NCBI RefSeq assembly: GCF_954871325.1
Contig: NC_088775.1
Location: forward strand, 68,487,561-68,551,560
From: Gordionus sp. m RMFG-2023
Taxonomy: Eukaryota; Nematomorpha; Gordioida; Chordodea; Parachordodidae
Length of the DNA: 64,000 nt
Direction: 5' to 3'
The notes below the pieces were generated by a model, which saw nothing but the letters and a program-made list of their open reading frames with translations, was not told the origin of the DNA and did not search any database. A program made the position numbers and the translations under genes. How positions within the stretch are numbered: the stretch's first letter is position 1; every line of letters begins with the position of its first letter. Positions 35,061-48,318 of this stretch are shown in pieces.

Positions 35061-35409
35061 CACCAAAAATGATTAAATAAAGAGAAAGTATTAAAATAAT
35101 TATATTTTTGTTTAGTTTGGGTTTGGGGCTTTTCCTTTTCTTCCATTAAAATTTGACAGCAATTAATATAAGTTATGGATTTGATAAAGATAATAGGAAA
35201 TAAAATAATGATATCCACTAGGAATATTTAATTACTTCTTTTTTTATTATACTTACAACAATTTACAAATACAAATAAAATATATGCGAAAAATTACGAA
35301 TATTTATATATAAATAATTTTGAATAATACGAATAATTTTCCTCATTATTCATAAAATACGAATCGAATCGAATTTCGAATAACAAATAATTCGTTTTAG
35401 GCCTAACTG

Positions 35410-37144
35410 CAAGCCTCCAATTTTCCAAACTCGACAATTGTTCCTTTCCTTCCCCTCCATTAATCTCTTTTTTACTTACAAATTTCGCCGGGAAATTCTG
35501 TACCACTGGTATATCTTTCTTTTCATTATCCAGTTCCTTACACATTTCTTGACTAATAATTTTCTCCACTATTACTTCTGTTTTCGTGACTATTTTTATT
35601 TAATTATTATTTTGCTCATTAATACATTTTCTACAAGGTATTTCTTTTCTTACCTCTATAGGCTTGTCATTTTCCATAATATTAATACTTTGCGACAACT
35701 CAGTATATCTTACCTTTCTTTTTTTAACTGGAACTATCCGCGTTTGAGACATATTTTCTTTTACAAACTCACCTTCCTGATTACCCATCATACCATTTCC
35801 AATGATTTCATCTTTTATATCACATAATTCTCGATTTTCTATTTCAACGTTCTGAACTTCAACCATTTCATCTCGTTTAATTTCATTTGGAAAAATACCC
35901 CAAAAATTATTTAATAGGACAATCTTAACAATCCATTCCCACCCCATAATCGTTTCCACTATTTTATCAACAATCCACAAATTTAAATAATTAACTATAC
36001 CATTTATCACAAACGGTACTTCAATTTTTCCTAAAACCTTTATTTCCGATCCGTCAAACTGTTTAACTATCATCTCCTCTTTAATTATATTCTATTCTAG
36101 CCAATATTCACAATAATTTTCATAACTTACAATCGATATCGCAGCACCTGTATCCAATAGCATAGACATTTCTCTACTTCCTACAACTACTTCTACGTGA
36201 GGACATTTATCTTTCTCACTTTTGCCCTCTAATTTTAAAATAGGAATTATAAAATTTTTTATATTTTCACCATTTACCAAATTTACATTGCTTTTATCTA
36301 CTAAATTTCTTTTAACTTCTACATCTCCACTCACACGAAATTTCATTTCATTCTTTAATGTAATAACTTTCATTTTATTATTTTCGCTATCATTTAGTCA
36401 ATTAGCAAGATATCCTTCTTTCCTGCACTTAAAACACATAATTTCATCTTTACCTTCTTTCAAAATATCACTATTTTGCATCATTCTTACATTAGATGCC
36501 GGTGCTAAGTATTTCACTGCCGGAAATGCTTCCCCATTTATCGGTTCTCTTACATAACAATTCTCTTTAACATGTCCCATTTTTCCAAATCTTTAACATT
36601 GAAATGTTTTTTGATTATTTCCAATAATACGATACGTCGGAACATAACATTTTTCACTACTATGCCCAACTCCTCCACATCTATTACATTTATTCGGTTG
36701 CTTGTTAAACATTGCACCGTTCTGAACACAATTTCTACATATATGTCCCAATTCTCTACATGAATAACATCTTACATTTTTCATATTAATCTTTGGACGA
36801 TTAAATCTATTTCGGAAAAAAAAAATTTTTCTCAATTTTCCTTTTCATTTCTCTGCAAGTATATTGAAGTATTATACTCTTTAAAATGATCGTATTCCTT
36901 ATCATTTCTTCGATCATCTCTTTTCTTTCATTATAACTTCTCTCACAATTTCCCCATGACTATAATTATTTCGTTTATTATCTCTCATTCCATTTTCATT
37001 TTTAATCTCTATTTCTCTTTTATTATCAATATCTTTTCTTTCCTCTCCCGATTTAATAATATTGATACTTTTCCTCATTCCTTCTATCATAGTTTCATTT
37101 AACATTTTCCATATTTCATCCTTTAAATTTAACATCTCTTCCAT
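35410..37144 (-). other. Gypsy-2 gag and protease region
   Basis: Fossil gag-protease portion of gypsy-2, upstream of the hAT-3 insertion. CCHC-type knuckles are visible (CYSCRELGHICRNC, CNRCGGVGHSSEKC), followed by a protease motif (LLDTGAAISIV). The Glu/Lys-rich N-terminal gag part near 37.0 kb is less certain. Broken at several points. Confidence 0.75.
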
Positions 37145-37621
37145 AATTCTTTCATTTTCATTAACTTTTTTTACTTCCCTTTCATTTTTCCTTTTTCAAT
37201 TTCATTATTTTTCATTTCAATTTCTTCTGTAATTTTTATTCTATCTCTTTCTATAACTCTTTTTATTTTTTTCCGATGTAACATAATACCAATTATCTAT
37301 AAACATATCAATACTACCGCTATAATACAATTATTTCTCCGTGGAACCATTTCCACATACTTTTGTGTTTTTATACTTCTTTTATAATTAAACATTTATT
37401 CTTTATCCATAAATTTATAAAAAATTTATTAAAACTTTTATTATAAATATTTTAACATTGCTAAAAGTTAGACAATATATTAAACCTAATATAATTAATA
37501 ATATCAAAATTATATAAATGCACATCATTTTATATATTCCAAAAAATTTTTACCTTTTATTTTTAAGAATCCTATTTATTTGCCTCGTGTCCCAGTTATT
37601 GTTCTAGGTTCACGGCACCAC
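37145..37621 (-). other. Gypsy-2 leader region with primer-binding-site-like sequence
   Basis: The untranslated leader between the 5' LTR and gag. Adjacent to the LTR (about 37608-37621, minus strand) is TGGTGCCGTGAACC, which begins with the TGG expected for pairing to a tRNA CCA end. The remainder is AT-rich. Confidence 0.55.
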
Positions 37622-37871
37622 TTTTGTGCTCTTCTTATAACTTATTAGACTAGTTAATTATTATCGATTAGGTTAATTCCACGATATACTACTGATAATT
37701 TTATTTATATAATCTATATTTTACAAAAAAAACCTTTTCGCGAAGGGAAAAAAAAAATTAACCAAAAATTACACACATAAAAACATTATTATTTTTTAAA
37801 TAAAATACAAATATAACCTTGACAACGTTCAAAAATAATAAAACACAACATATATATTTCCTAATACGACA
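37622..37871 (-). repeat. Gypsy-2 LTR (5' copy)
   Basis: A direct repeat of 26756-27020. The outer duplication TAAC follows at 37872-37875. Confidence 0.87.
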
Positions 37872-37875
37872 TAAC

Positions 37876-38554
37876 AAAAATAATCTTATCTAAAAACTAG
37901 CAAAAGTATTAAAATTAATAAAAATATACTTTTTTTATAAGCCAAAAAAAATACTGCTTGTTTTTATATGCTAAAAATAATACTAAAAACTAATGAAATA
38001 TTCATAAAATGAGAAAACATTTAAAGCTAATAGAATAAGTAATATATATATATATATACTGTTATTTAACTAATATATATAATGTAATATATATATAATA
38101 TTAAGAAGTCAAAACATCATTGATTTAGATAATTATCCAAATTTAACTAATATATAATGTAGTGTATATAAAAAGTTGGGGAAAAATCATTGATTAAGAA
38201 AAAATATAAGATTTAGGTAAGATAACATATAATTAATGCAATAATATGCTAAATAAGATGAACTTATTGTGTGAAGTTGAAAGAAAAATTTATAAAAGAT
38301 AACATACAATTAATGTTATAAAATGCTAAGTAAGATGAACTTATTATGTGAAGCAGAAAGAAAAACAGATAAAAGAACTAATACTTAATATGATAAATGT
38401 ATGTTTATAAAATAAATTTGTTATATTAAGATTAAACCTACTTTAAAACTATTCAAAGTATTAAGATTAATAAAATATACTTGTAATATGTCGATTAAAA
38501 CTAATTTAAAATACACATGTATAAAATATAATTGTAATATGTAGATTAAAAACT
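37876..38554. other. AT-rich sequence between gypsy-2 and hAT-4
   Basis: Contains (TA)n tracts and a diverged duplication around 'gctaaataagatgaacttat' (about 38249 and 38327). No gene seen. Confidence 0.4.
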
Positions 38555-39010
38555 ACTTTAACCAGTGGCGTCACTGGGGGGAAGCGCAGGGGCTCAAGCC
38601 CCCTGAAAAATTTGATTAGCCCCTTGAAGCAAAAAAAATTTTTTTTTTAATGGTTCCTTAACATCCCCTTAAACTGAAAAGAACTTTTTTTGATGTCCCC
38701 TGTTTATTATAATTCTATTAAGTGATATATAGATTTAATTTTATTATTTAAAAATTAATAAGACTATCTAAATTTTATTAGATTAGATTAATACATATAA
38801 ATTATATTTTCACTATGTCAGCTTGCAATCAAATTCTTTGTTAAAAATAAAATATCAATACCATGCATAATGTTTAAATATCAATTTAGCATTAACAATT
38901 GAAGTTTAATTGATTTTTATAACCCTAATTAAATAAATATAAAGATTTATTAATTGAAAATTAACAAATTTAATATTGTAAGCCGAGTTTAAAATCACTA
39001 TTTAAATAAA

Positions 39011-41821
39011 ATGACTTTGCGATTTAAAAATTTAAGCATTAAAGACTTTATGAAAAAAACTAAAGATAAAAGTAGCAATAATCTTGAGGACCAAAGAAGA
39101 GGATTCAATAATAAAGCTGGTGATGAACAAAGTATATTTTATACAGTTTTTAAAATTCAAACTTCGATTTAGTTGAAAGACGATTAATTGTAGTTTTAAA
39201 ATATATAAATATTGAAAATAAAAATGTTAAAAGAAAGAAAATAGGTTAATAAATTTATATATAAGTCTGTGTCCAAAATGTTTTGAAAAAATCCTTAAAA
39301 TTTTCACAAATTAATAACAAAACACTTTGGACATTTAAGTTTTAAAAAATAAAAATTTATTAGTTAATTATCTATTTTAATGGAATTTTCTTTTTCACTT
39401 GATCATAATTGAAGTTATATGTTTTTCCTATTTCATCCCAAATTTGCCTAATTTCTATAGAATTTCTATTTAAGTCATTTTTCACCAGAGTATTAAACAA
39501 TATTGATTTCTTTAGTTTTCAAGTTAAGCAAAAATTGCTTTACAATATATTTTCACCTTTCAGGAGCAGGACACTAGAAATGGAAAATTTTTTAAAAATT
39601 TTTCTATTATAATCACATAAGGTGATGTCAAAATATTAGCTAAATAAAACATAGTAAATATTTTCTATATAAATAGTCAATATCTTAAAAAATCATATAC
39701 TATTATTCTTTTTACATTAATAAAGATAATATTGGCTAAATTGTTTACTCAATCATTCTTTCATAATTTGATAATTATATATTTCTTTGTTTATCCTAAC
39801 TTAATAATAAACTATATTTTAATAAAAATGCTAAATAAATTTAAAATAGTTTGCTTATTTATATATATTTTTGAAAAATGGAATAATATGGAATATTACT
39901 TTTTATATATTATATTTACAAAAATAAATACACTGAAAAGAAATACATTTTAAAATTAATCTTATTTAGATTCATTGAATAATGAAGAAAGTATTGTGAA
40001 TGATATGATTGTAAATAATGTAAGTAGAGAAGGAAAGAAAATAGGTAAAAAATTAATTTATATATAAGATATTTTATTTATAAAATAATAGAAGCACTAT
40101 GTGTGGCTCAATCTGAAGATATATGTGAGATCCAATGTACAGATATCTCTGAATGTATTAATTTTTTAAATATAATTAAATTAAATATAAAATTTTATAT
40201 AGACATAGAATCTGAAGAGGATACTACAACAAGCCAGATTCTTGATAGCAGTAAATATAAAGGTATATTGGATAAAGAAGTTTTATTACAACAAATTACA
40301 TTTGATGAAATACATTTTAAAATTAACCTTATTTAGATTTATTAAATAATGAAGAAAGTATTGTGAATGACATGATTATAAATAATGTAGATACAGAAGG
40401 AAAGAAAATAAGTAAATTAATTTGTTTATAAGATATTTTATATTTATTTATAAAATAATAGAAGCTATACGTTTGGCCCAATCTAAAAATAACAACTATT
40501 CAAGTATATTTTTCATTTTAACAATATTTTTCTTCAAATATATAATATTTGTCATAATTTTCATAAAAGTAATAATATTTTAATTTTTATATTAATATTT
40601 GTCACTTTTTTAGAAGAGCTTATACAAATATTATTTTTATTTTAACAATGTTTTTCTTCAAATATATAATATTTGTCATAATTTTCTAAAACCAATAATA
40701 TTTTAATTCATTTATTAATTTTTATCACTTTTTTCAGAAGAATTAGATCTGGGTACTAAAACAACTGGTCCTATGCAACCTATATTAGGTGCCTATCCAT
40801 ATATTGGAATGGGTAAAGATAAACGAAGCTTTCAAACTCAGTGGTACAAATCCTTTCCCTGGATTGAATATAGCATAACCAGAAACTCTATTTTTTGTTT
40901 TCCTTGTCGTAATTTTCCCACTCAACCTCAAAAAGGATACCTTTTTAATCAAGGTTATCAAAAATTTTGTAAGGTAAAAGAATACTTAACAACTCACGGA
41001 GCAACAAATGGTCATGCAACGAATGTAATTCTCTGGAACCATTTTAAACAATCTTTTGTAGAAGGCACCATTAAAGAAAAATTTATAGCTCTAACTAAAT
41101 CAACAATACTTGAAAGAAGAGAATATTTGAAACTATTCAAAATTACAATACTATGTGCTAAGTTGGAACTTCCCCTTAGAGGTCATTATGAAAGTAAGAC
41201 AAACAATAATCAAGGAAATTATTGTGAAATATTAAACTGTTTGAAAGAGTATGATCCATTTTTAATAGCATATAAACCACCAGGCAATGCTCATTATTGC
41301 TCACCTCAATCACAAAATCAAATGCTATCTGCAGCTGGAAACTTAATCGTAAAGTACATAGCATCAGAAATAAGGGAGGCAGGCTATTTTGCTCTCATGG
41401 CTGATGACACTCGTGATGTTAGCTCATATGAGCAATTAAGTATATGTGTTAGATATGTTGATAAAACAAAAACACCAAAGGAATCTTTTATATCTTTTCA
41501 AAAAGTTGAAGACTTAGATGCAGAGTCATTAACGAAGACATTAATAACAACCTTAAACAACAATTCCATAAATGCAATTTGCGTTGCTCAAGCATATGAT
41601 GGTGCAAGTGTTATGAAAGGGCATCTTTCGGAGTCCAGGAAAGATATCGCCAAAATCACAAAATGGCTATATATGTGCACTGCTATGCGCATAAACTCAA
41701 CCTTGTACTGATCTCTGCCTGCAAATCAGTACCTCAATCTATAAAGTTTTTTAAAGTATTAGAAGGTATTCATGCTTTTTTCTCAATATCTGTAATCCAT
41801 CACAATAAATTTCTTGATTTG
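39011..41821 (+). pseudogene. hAT-4 transposase, 5' part (spliced)
   Basis: A probable first exon at 39011-39131 begins MTLRFKNLSIKDFMKKTKDK, resembling the SI-DFFKK start of ZMYM-like hATs, and ends at a GT donor. Small exons follow at about 39968-40042 (SLNNEESIVNDMIVNNVSRE) and from 40091 (EALCVAQSEDICEIQCTDIS), separated by a ~48-nt GT...AG intron. The main exon starts after TTTTTCAG near 40738 and reads into the TTF finger (WYKSFPWIEYSITRNSIFCF), the DUF4371 core, LMADDTRDVSSYEQLSICVR (first acidic residue) and VAQAYDGASVMKGH. A frameshift near 41665 leads into VHCYAHKLNLVLISACK. Gypsy-3 interrupts at 41821. Confidence 0.82.
39947..40490. repeat. Tandem duplication of a ~368-bp exon-intron module in hAT-4
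   Basis: 'ttattaaataatgaagaaag' with 'tattgtgaatga' and 'gaaggaaagaaaata' occurs near 39970 and again near 40340, each followed by the same short intron and by 'ataatagaagc'. A partial third match ('gaaagaaaataggttaataa') lies near 39233. Downstream, the acceptor region is also doubled ('caaatatataatatttgtca' near 40535 and 40660). The second module is therefore a duplicated exon set. Confidence 0.72.
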
Positions 41822-41997
41822 TGTAATATAAATGTAATTGTAAATTGAATTTAAATTGAATATAGTATTAACTTTTCGTTTGTAAATTACATAACCTGAA
41901 GGATTGAATTCATTATATATATATATATACGTGATATTTTGTATTAAAGATACTTTTACTTACTTTACCTATTTTACTTATTCAATAAAACACTTCA
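41822..41997 (+). repeat. Gypsy-3 left LTR
   Basis: A 176-bp direct repeat of 45748-45919, starting TGTAATATAAATG and ending CACTTCA. TTTG precedes it. Confidence 0.9.
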
Positions 41998-44900
41998 TTG
42001 GCGACGATATTTAGAGAAGATTTATTTGATTTATTAAATTTAAAGTAAAAGACTCAATGGAAGTAGCTCCTATTAAAGTTGAAGATTCAATGGAAGTAGT
42101 TCCTATTATAGTTAAAGACTCAATGGAAGTAGTTCCTATTAAATTCCATATTCCAAAGAAAAAGTAAATATTCAGGACTGCTTATTTAACTTGGAGTTAA
42201 TTTATAAAGTAAGAAATATTATAGATTTAAATACAAAAAAAGACCTGCTTTTAGCCTATATCGGAACAGACAATCTTATCAAAATTAAGAACTTTCACTT
42301 TCCAATAAATCTAGAGATGATAAATTATGATACTTTAATAAAAAGCTTAAATTTGGTGTTCAAGGATAGTTCGAGCATTTTCGTAAATAGGAAAAGAAAT
42401 TTTACGTTAAAAAGATGCAGTGAGACGATTATTGACTTTTCAATTAGGGTTAAAACTGTCTGTTCTCTTTGTAATTTTAAACCGCCTTTTGATGAACTTT
42501 TAAGAGATATATTTATCCTAGGAGTAGGCTTACCTGAGTTGGACAAAGAACTTCGGTCAAAGTATAACAAAGGCAATATTACTTTTGAAGAGACCGTGCG
42601 TTTAGCGATCGCGCTGTCTTCTTTGGAAAATGTAACCCCGACTGAATTTAATAAAATAATTAGAAATAAGCTAACACAGGGTTCGAAAAATAATTATTTT
42701 AGAAATAATAATTATACAAACGTCAATAGATTCAATAATAATAAACACTTTAGTAATAATTATATTCCTAATAATAATTATAGACCTAGTATCAAACCTA
42801 ACTCTATTCAAAAGAAAGTGATATGCTTTCGTTGCGGTAAGGCAAACCACATAGCGAAAGATTGTAGAACCCATGCCATACAAATGATTCTGCCACGGAC
42901 ACCTCGCCTGTCATTTTCAAATAAAGCAACCATCGATGCGAAGATAAATGGGTTGCAGTTAGCTATGGAGTTTGATACCGGCGCCGCGTGTAGTGTGATT
43001 GATGAGGTCACCTGGAATCGTATTGGCAGACCACAACTATCACCGGCTTATAAATTAGTGGGATATAATCATATCCAAATCGAAGTACTAGGTAAATGTA
43101 CCGTAGAAGTCAAAGTAAAAAATATTTCGAAATTTTTACTTATTTGGGTAGTTAAAGGGGAGAATTCCCTTATTTTTGGGATGCCTTTCATTAGAGAATT
43201 TGATATAAAACTACCGGAAGAAGTTCGTATTAATAAAATAAATATGAATGTTCCCTCTTTAAATACGATTGCTTTAAAATTCCCCTAAGTTTTTAAAAAA
43301 AAATTAGGTGAAATCAAACTGCAAAAGGCAGTCATCCGAATAGAACCGAACACGTTACCGATTGCATTACCAGCAAGAAGAGTTCCTTTTCCGTTGCGTC
43401 GAACCATTGAAGCTGAGTTGGACAGACTTTTAGACGAAGGCGTTATCGAGAAGGTGGATTCAACAATAACTCCAATCACTTGGGCTACGCCAACGGTTAA
43501 TATCTTAAAGAAATCCGGTGCCGTACGGATATGCGGAGATTTTCGTTTAACAATCAACAAATATCTAGCGATCGATAACGAATTTACTACCAACTTTCGT
43601 CCACCTAACAAATAAGATCGCGGGTAGTAAAATATTTTCAACAATAGATTTAAGAGATGCATTTTTACAATTCGGAGTTAGTCCAGAATGTAGGGACCTT
43701 TTAGTAATTTCGACACATGTCGGTTATTACCGATACCAAAGAATTCCATTTGGTTTGACTAGCGCTCCGATAATATTCCAACGCTTTATGAAAAACCTAT
43801 TAAAGGGAATTCCTATGGTTAGTGTATTTTTAGACGACATAATTATTGCAGGTGAGAATAATTCCGATCACATAGTTAATTTGGAAGAAGTATTAAGAAG
43901 ATTTGAGAAGGCTGGACTGACCACGACGACCGATAAAATTAAAATCGGAGAAAAGTCAGTCACTTATTTAGGTCATGTTATTGACAGTTTCGGAATTCAC
44001 CCTACAGAAGATAAGATTAGCGCTATAAAAAATTTTAAAACACCTTTTCCAATGTTAAAGAACTACGTTCATTTCTTGGAATAGTGAATTATCATGAGGC
44101 ATTTATTTAAAATTTGCATTCTATTTGTGCGCCTTTACACCGACTAACGAGTAAAAATGTTGGTTGGTTTTGGTCAGCTAGAGAAAATGAAATATTTACT
44201 AAAGTTAAAAATATATTGTCAAAAGAAGATACAATAATTCCTTATTCAGCCGATATCCCTGTCGTGATTTCTTGTGACGCTTCCGAAGATGGTCTAGGAG
44301 CTGTTATTGCACACCGATTTCTTACTGGCCAGGAGAAACCGATTGCTTACGCATCGAGGACACTATCGGCGGCTGAAAAGAATTATGCCACAATTGATCG
44401 GGAGGCTTCGGCGATCATGTTCGCTATCGAGAAGTTTCATCAATATATTTTTGGAAGACATTTTATCTTGGTTACTGATCATAAACCATTACAATATATT
44501 TTAGGTGATAAAAGATATCTTAACAAAATAACAAATAACCGTATAATACGGTGGGCGACGAAGCTATTAAATTATGATTATGAGATAATATATAGACCAG
44601 GTAATCATAACAAATGTGCCGATGCTCTGTCTCGTTTGGGGGTAGAGAAAGCAAAAACAAATGAAGTTACAAAAAAATTCGAAGAAGAATTCAGAGGATT
44701 AAAAATTAATTTAATAGAAGATTTATCTTTCACGCGCAGCAAAGTCGTAGGTGAAACGAAATGATATAAACCTAAAAGAGATTATTAAATTAATAAAAAA
44801 TCATTGGTATATTGATAATAATATTGATAATATAAATAATTCGGAGATTGTAAAAAAATATATTTCGATTAAAGATAATATTTCGTTCGAAGAAGGATTA

Positions 44901-45747
44901 TTATTTTATAATGATAGAATTATTATTCCAGATATTTTAAAAAAGGAGGTTTATCTGGAAAGTATTGGTTAATTTGCGTAGACGCTTTTACCAAATGGGT
45001 TGAAGTTGCAATTTTAACACATATTAATTCGGCGAGTGTAATAAATAATCTGCGTAATTATTTTGCTAGATTTGGGTTACCTCGCTACATTGTCTCAGAT
45101 AACCTCAGTTTACTGGATCTGAATTCAAAACGTTTCTTTTTAAAAACAATATAAAACATTTTAGATCGGCCCCTTATAGCCCCAAATCGAATTGTTTGGC
45201 TGAACGATATATACGGACGATAAAGACGCGTTTCTATGCTGGAAGGAGATGTGGGACTCCGGACCAGTTAAATTTAGCGAATTTAATTACTCACCGTAAT
45301 ACTCCCAATGCAACTACTGGTAAATCCCCTGCCGAGAGGATGTTTGAAAGGTCGCTGAGGACGACATTAAATCAGTGGAAATTATCAACGAGAGAAAGGA
45401 CGGAAAACGCTCTATGGAAACAAAAGTACTACAAAGATAGAAGTGTTGAACCTCGGGAGTTTGAAAAGCAGCAAAAAGTTTGGATAGCAAACGAAAGGAC
45501 AGCAGGGTGGCATGAAGGAAAAGTGTTACAACGAAAAAGCGCAATATTGTACGATGTGGAATCAGAGGGGATCGTTAAAAACAAGTATGCAGATCAATTG
45601 AGGGATGCACATACACAAGAGAAGGAAATACCCGTTACGTTGACCGAAGAAGTGGAAAAGGCAGAACATGAGAATACAACTCTTGAAAAAGAGTTTCGAA
45701 ACCCCCACTACGTTATCACGATGAATTCAATTTATAGTGGGGAGAAC

Positions 45748-45919
45748 TGTAATATAAATGTAATTGTAAACTGAATTTAAATTGAATATAATATTAACTT
45801 TTCGTTTGTAAATTACATAACCTGAAGGATTGAATTCATTATATATATATACGTGATATTTTGTATTAAAGATACTTTTACTTACTTTACCTATTTTACT
45901 TATTCAATAAAACACTTCA
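45748..45919 (+). repeat. Gypsy-3 right LTR
   Basis: A 172-bp copy of the left LTR, shorter mainly in the (TA)n tract. TTTG follows, and the hAT-4 coding sequence then resumes. Confidence 0.9.
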
Positions 45920-45923
45920 TTTG

Positions 45924-46950
45924 CAATTAAGATTAGGGTTAAAATCCAAAAATATTGATGCCTTGAGTTACACGTTGGAGATCCCATATTAGAACTATAA
46001 AGGCAGTAAAAATGACTTTCCCTGCAATTATTTCTTATCTAGAAAATATAGACCATGGTGATGTGGTGAAAGCAAAGGGAATTTTATATATTCTTTTACA
46101 ATATGATACAATTATGTGTATGTTTATATTCCAAAAATTATTATCTATGTGTTCCAATATTTCTATTTTTTTGCAAAAATCAGATTCGGACATATCAACA
46201 GCATTAGCTCTTATTGAGTCTCTTATCAGTTCATTGTCAAATTTAAGAAATAATTCGTATTTTTCTTCATTATTTACCGAAGTAAATAAATTTTGCAATT
46301 TATATAATATAAAAATAACAAATAAAAGAGCAAATATACCTTCTACCATTTTGAATAATTATATTCAAATAGATGATATTGTTTCTTCTAATCATTCTGA
46401 TCAAACAGAAACTTTTTATAAGTGTCATGTCTTTTATCCAATTTTGGATATTATGATAAATGAATTAAAAAAGAGATTTTGCCAAGAAAACACAGATATT
46501 TTAATAGCTATAAATGCATTACATCCCTCCTCCCCCCTTTTTTTAAATAATGATATCATTAAACCATTTATCTTACATTATAATCTTCCTGATCCAATGG
46601 AAGAATACATAATATTAAAGGCTTATATTTTAACCTATAATAAAAAACACGAATCTATGTGTAAATCAATAATAGATTTGATAAAAATCTTACCCATAGA
46701 TATATTCCCTTGTATATTTAATTGCCTTAAAATTGCGTTAACTATACCTTTTAATTCCTGCTCATGTGAAAGATCGTTTTCAGCATTAAAACGGGTGAAA
46801 ACATATCTTCGATCGACAATGGGTCAGGAACGATTAAATTCGTTGGCTCTATTGAGCATAGAAAAAAATATTATTAATACCATTCCTATAGATCACATTA
46901 TAGAAGAATATGCAATAATGACTAGCCGGCGTAGAGAACTTATTTTATAA
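45924..46950 (+). pseudogene. hAT-4 transposase, 3' part
   Basis: This continues the frame cut at 41821: QLRLGLKSKNIDALS, then after a frameshift near 45975 WRSHIRTIKAVKM, and from 46012 a long open stretch to the stop at 46948-46950. Visible hAT text includes FYPILDIMINELKKRFCQEN and the C-terminal dimerisation motif SCSCERSFSALKRVKTYLRS with TMGQERLNSLALLSIEK. Removing gypsy-3 restores spacing typical of ZMYM-type hATs. With the upstream frameshift this copy is inactive. Confidence 0.85.
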
Positions 46951-48310
46951 ATAATTTAACCTTATAATTTTTGAAACGCAATTTTAGGCGTCTGCGAGTA
47001 AATATATCGTTTAATATTTATTTTATAAATTTTTTTTTCATATCCAAAATTAGCTAAAAGACATGGTGCTTATAAAAAAAAATTTTTTGAGATAGGAAAA
47101 TCAGAAAAAAACAGTAAATGCTTTCTTTTGATATGAAAGTTTCTGAAAAATTTAATTAAAAATATTTGAATACATTGACAATACAATAATATATAAGATC
47201 TTAATTGCTTTCATCATATCACTATGGTACTTATTTTCTAGCTCCCAAATTATTTATTTCTAATTTGGCACACTTAAATTGTAAATAACTCAAGGCTTCA
47301 ATATATTTGCATAATTTCTTCCAAGATTTTAGGTGTTTTTGCTTTATCAATATATCTAACATACTAGATTTTGATATGAGTTAACATCGTGTATGTCATG
47401 GATATGACTGCAAATTAACCATCATCTATTATTTGTGTGGCTATGTAATTTAAGATTATTACTACAGCTGCTGAGAGCATATGATTGCATAATTAAGATG
47501 AGCAACAGTGATCAACTGTCCAGTAGTTTATATAGGATTAAAAACGGAAGATAATCTTTTAGAAATTTAATATCTCACAATAATTTTCTCGATTACTTAT
47601 CTAGCTTCCATCATGTCATCTAAGAGGAAGCTCTAACCACCATATAGTTTTATGATTTGGATTGGTCGTTTATATTCTCTTTTTCAAGAATTGATGATTT
47701 GGTTAGGCCTATAAATTTTTCCTTATTAGTCCATTCTATAAAACTTTGTCTAAAATGGTAAGAGAGAGTTATATTAGTTTCATGACCTTTTGTTAATGTT
47801 AGTTGCTTAGAATTATATTGCCTTATGGGGTTTTTAAAAACATTAACAATTGAGGCATATGTATGAATTAATTAATCGGTTTTATCATTGTAATTCTTTA
47901 GACGCGAAATTTTTTATATCAGCCATATAAAATACTTTATACTGTAGTAAATCAATTTTGTATTGAAATATTTGTAGAAATGTATTGTTTTAATTATTTA
48001 TTAGTTTTAATCATTTATATTCTAGTCTTAATTATTTATATTCTAGTCTTAATGATATTTATATTCTAGTCTTAATGATCAATATTCTTGTCTTAATTAT
48101 TTATATTCTAGTTTATTTTGTACGTATAATATAATAAAAAACAAAATATGAAAATAAGAATAATCCTTCAAGAGTTTAGTAATTTTTAAAAATATATTAA
48201 TATATAACCCGACCGAAGGCCAGCAAATTAGGGGGTATGGGGGCGAAGCCCCCCCCATAAATTTTTTTTAGTTGAGCCCCCTGAGATTGTAAAGGCTAGC
48301 GACGCCCCTG
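46951..48310. other. 3' non-coding part of hAT-4
   Basis: AT-rich, with no reading frame of note. At about 48000-48115 a ~20-bp unit, 'tttatattctagtcttaatt', repeats five to six times. The last 90 bases carry the GC-rich subterminal block GGGGCGAAGCCCCCCCC and the terminal inverted repeat. Confidence 0.65.
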
Positions 48311-48318
48311 ACTTTAAC

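Larger units (their letters stand above)
30365..35405 (-). mobile_element. hAT-3: BED-type hAT inserted in gypsy-2
   Basis: The ends read TAGGCCTA on both sides and are followed inward by clustered CGAATCGAAT motifs (30376-30475 and 35285-35400, opposite orientations). A 6-bp duplication, ACTGCA, flanks it (30359-30364 and 35406-35411); two further positions fail to match the usual 8 bp. The transposase lies on the minus strand in the left half (30830-32640). The right half (32779-35060) is filled by a hAT-related MITE, its tandem copies and a palindrome. The element post-dates gypsy-2. Confidence 0.85.
26756..37871 (-). mobile_element. Gypsy-2: Ty3/gypsy LTR element split by hAT-3
   Basis: Fossil Ty3/gypsy element on the minus strand. 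LTRs are 26756-27020 and 37622-37871, starting TGTCGTATTAGG on the coding strand; the duplication TAAC lies at 26752-26755 and 37872-37875. Next to the upstream LTR is a primer-binding-site-like TGGTGCCGTGAACC. Parts in order: gag with several CCHC knuckles (about 36.4-37.1 kb), protease with LLDTGAAIS (about 36.1 kb), reverse transcriptase (about 29.8-30.4 kb), RNase H with AVDACNRGVG (about 29.3 kb), part of integrase with SNGQAERMV (about 28.6-29.0 kb), and an extra CCHC reading frame before the downstream LTR. LTRs differ at perhaps one in twenty sites by eye, so it is of moderate age. Broken at several points (at least five) besides the hAT-3 insertion. Confidence 0.87.
41822..45919 (+). 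mobile_element. Gypsy-3: Ty3/gypsy LTR element inside hAT-4
   Basis: Fossil Ty3/gypsy element, 4.1 kb, plus strand. The LTRs 41822-41997 and 45748-45919 are canonical TG...CA (TGTAATATAAATG to AAACACTTCA), almost identical apart from a TA-tract length difference. The duplication TTTG lies at 41818-41821 and 45920-45923. After the left LTR is a primer-binding-site-like TGGCGACGAT, and before the right LTR a purine tract GTGGGGAGAA. Parts in order: gag with one CCHC knuckle (CFRCGKANHIAKDC, about 42.8 kb), protease (FDTGAACSV), reverse transcriptase (FLDDIIIAG), RNase H (SCDASEDGLG), integrase (NATTGKSPAERMFERS region). Young by LTR similarity. Broken, with about four breaks. Confidence 0.9.
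38563..48310 (+). mobile_element. hAT-4: ZMYM/TTF-type hAT split by gypsy-3
   Basis: The ends are CAGTGGCGTCACT at 38563 and GCGACGCCCCTG at 48310, with a perfect 8-bp duplication, ACTTTAAC, at 38555-38562 and 48311-48318. GC-rich subterminal blocks with GGGGCTCAAGCCCCCTGA (left) and GTTGAGCCCCCTGAG (right) are inverted relatives of each other. Without gypsy-3 the element is about 5.65 kb. It encodes a spliced transposase on the plus strand with two frameshifts. Confidence 0.9.

Noticed and set aside
35438-35827. 129-codon plus-strand hydrophobic frame
   Set aside because: It is antisense to the gypsy-2 gag-protease region and Phe/Tyr-rich as expected for such shadows.
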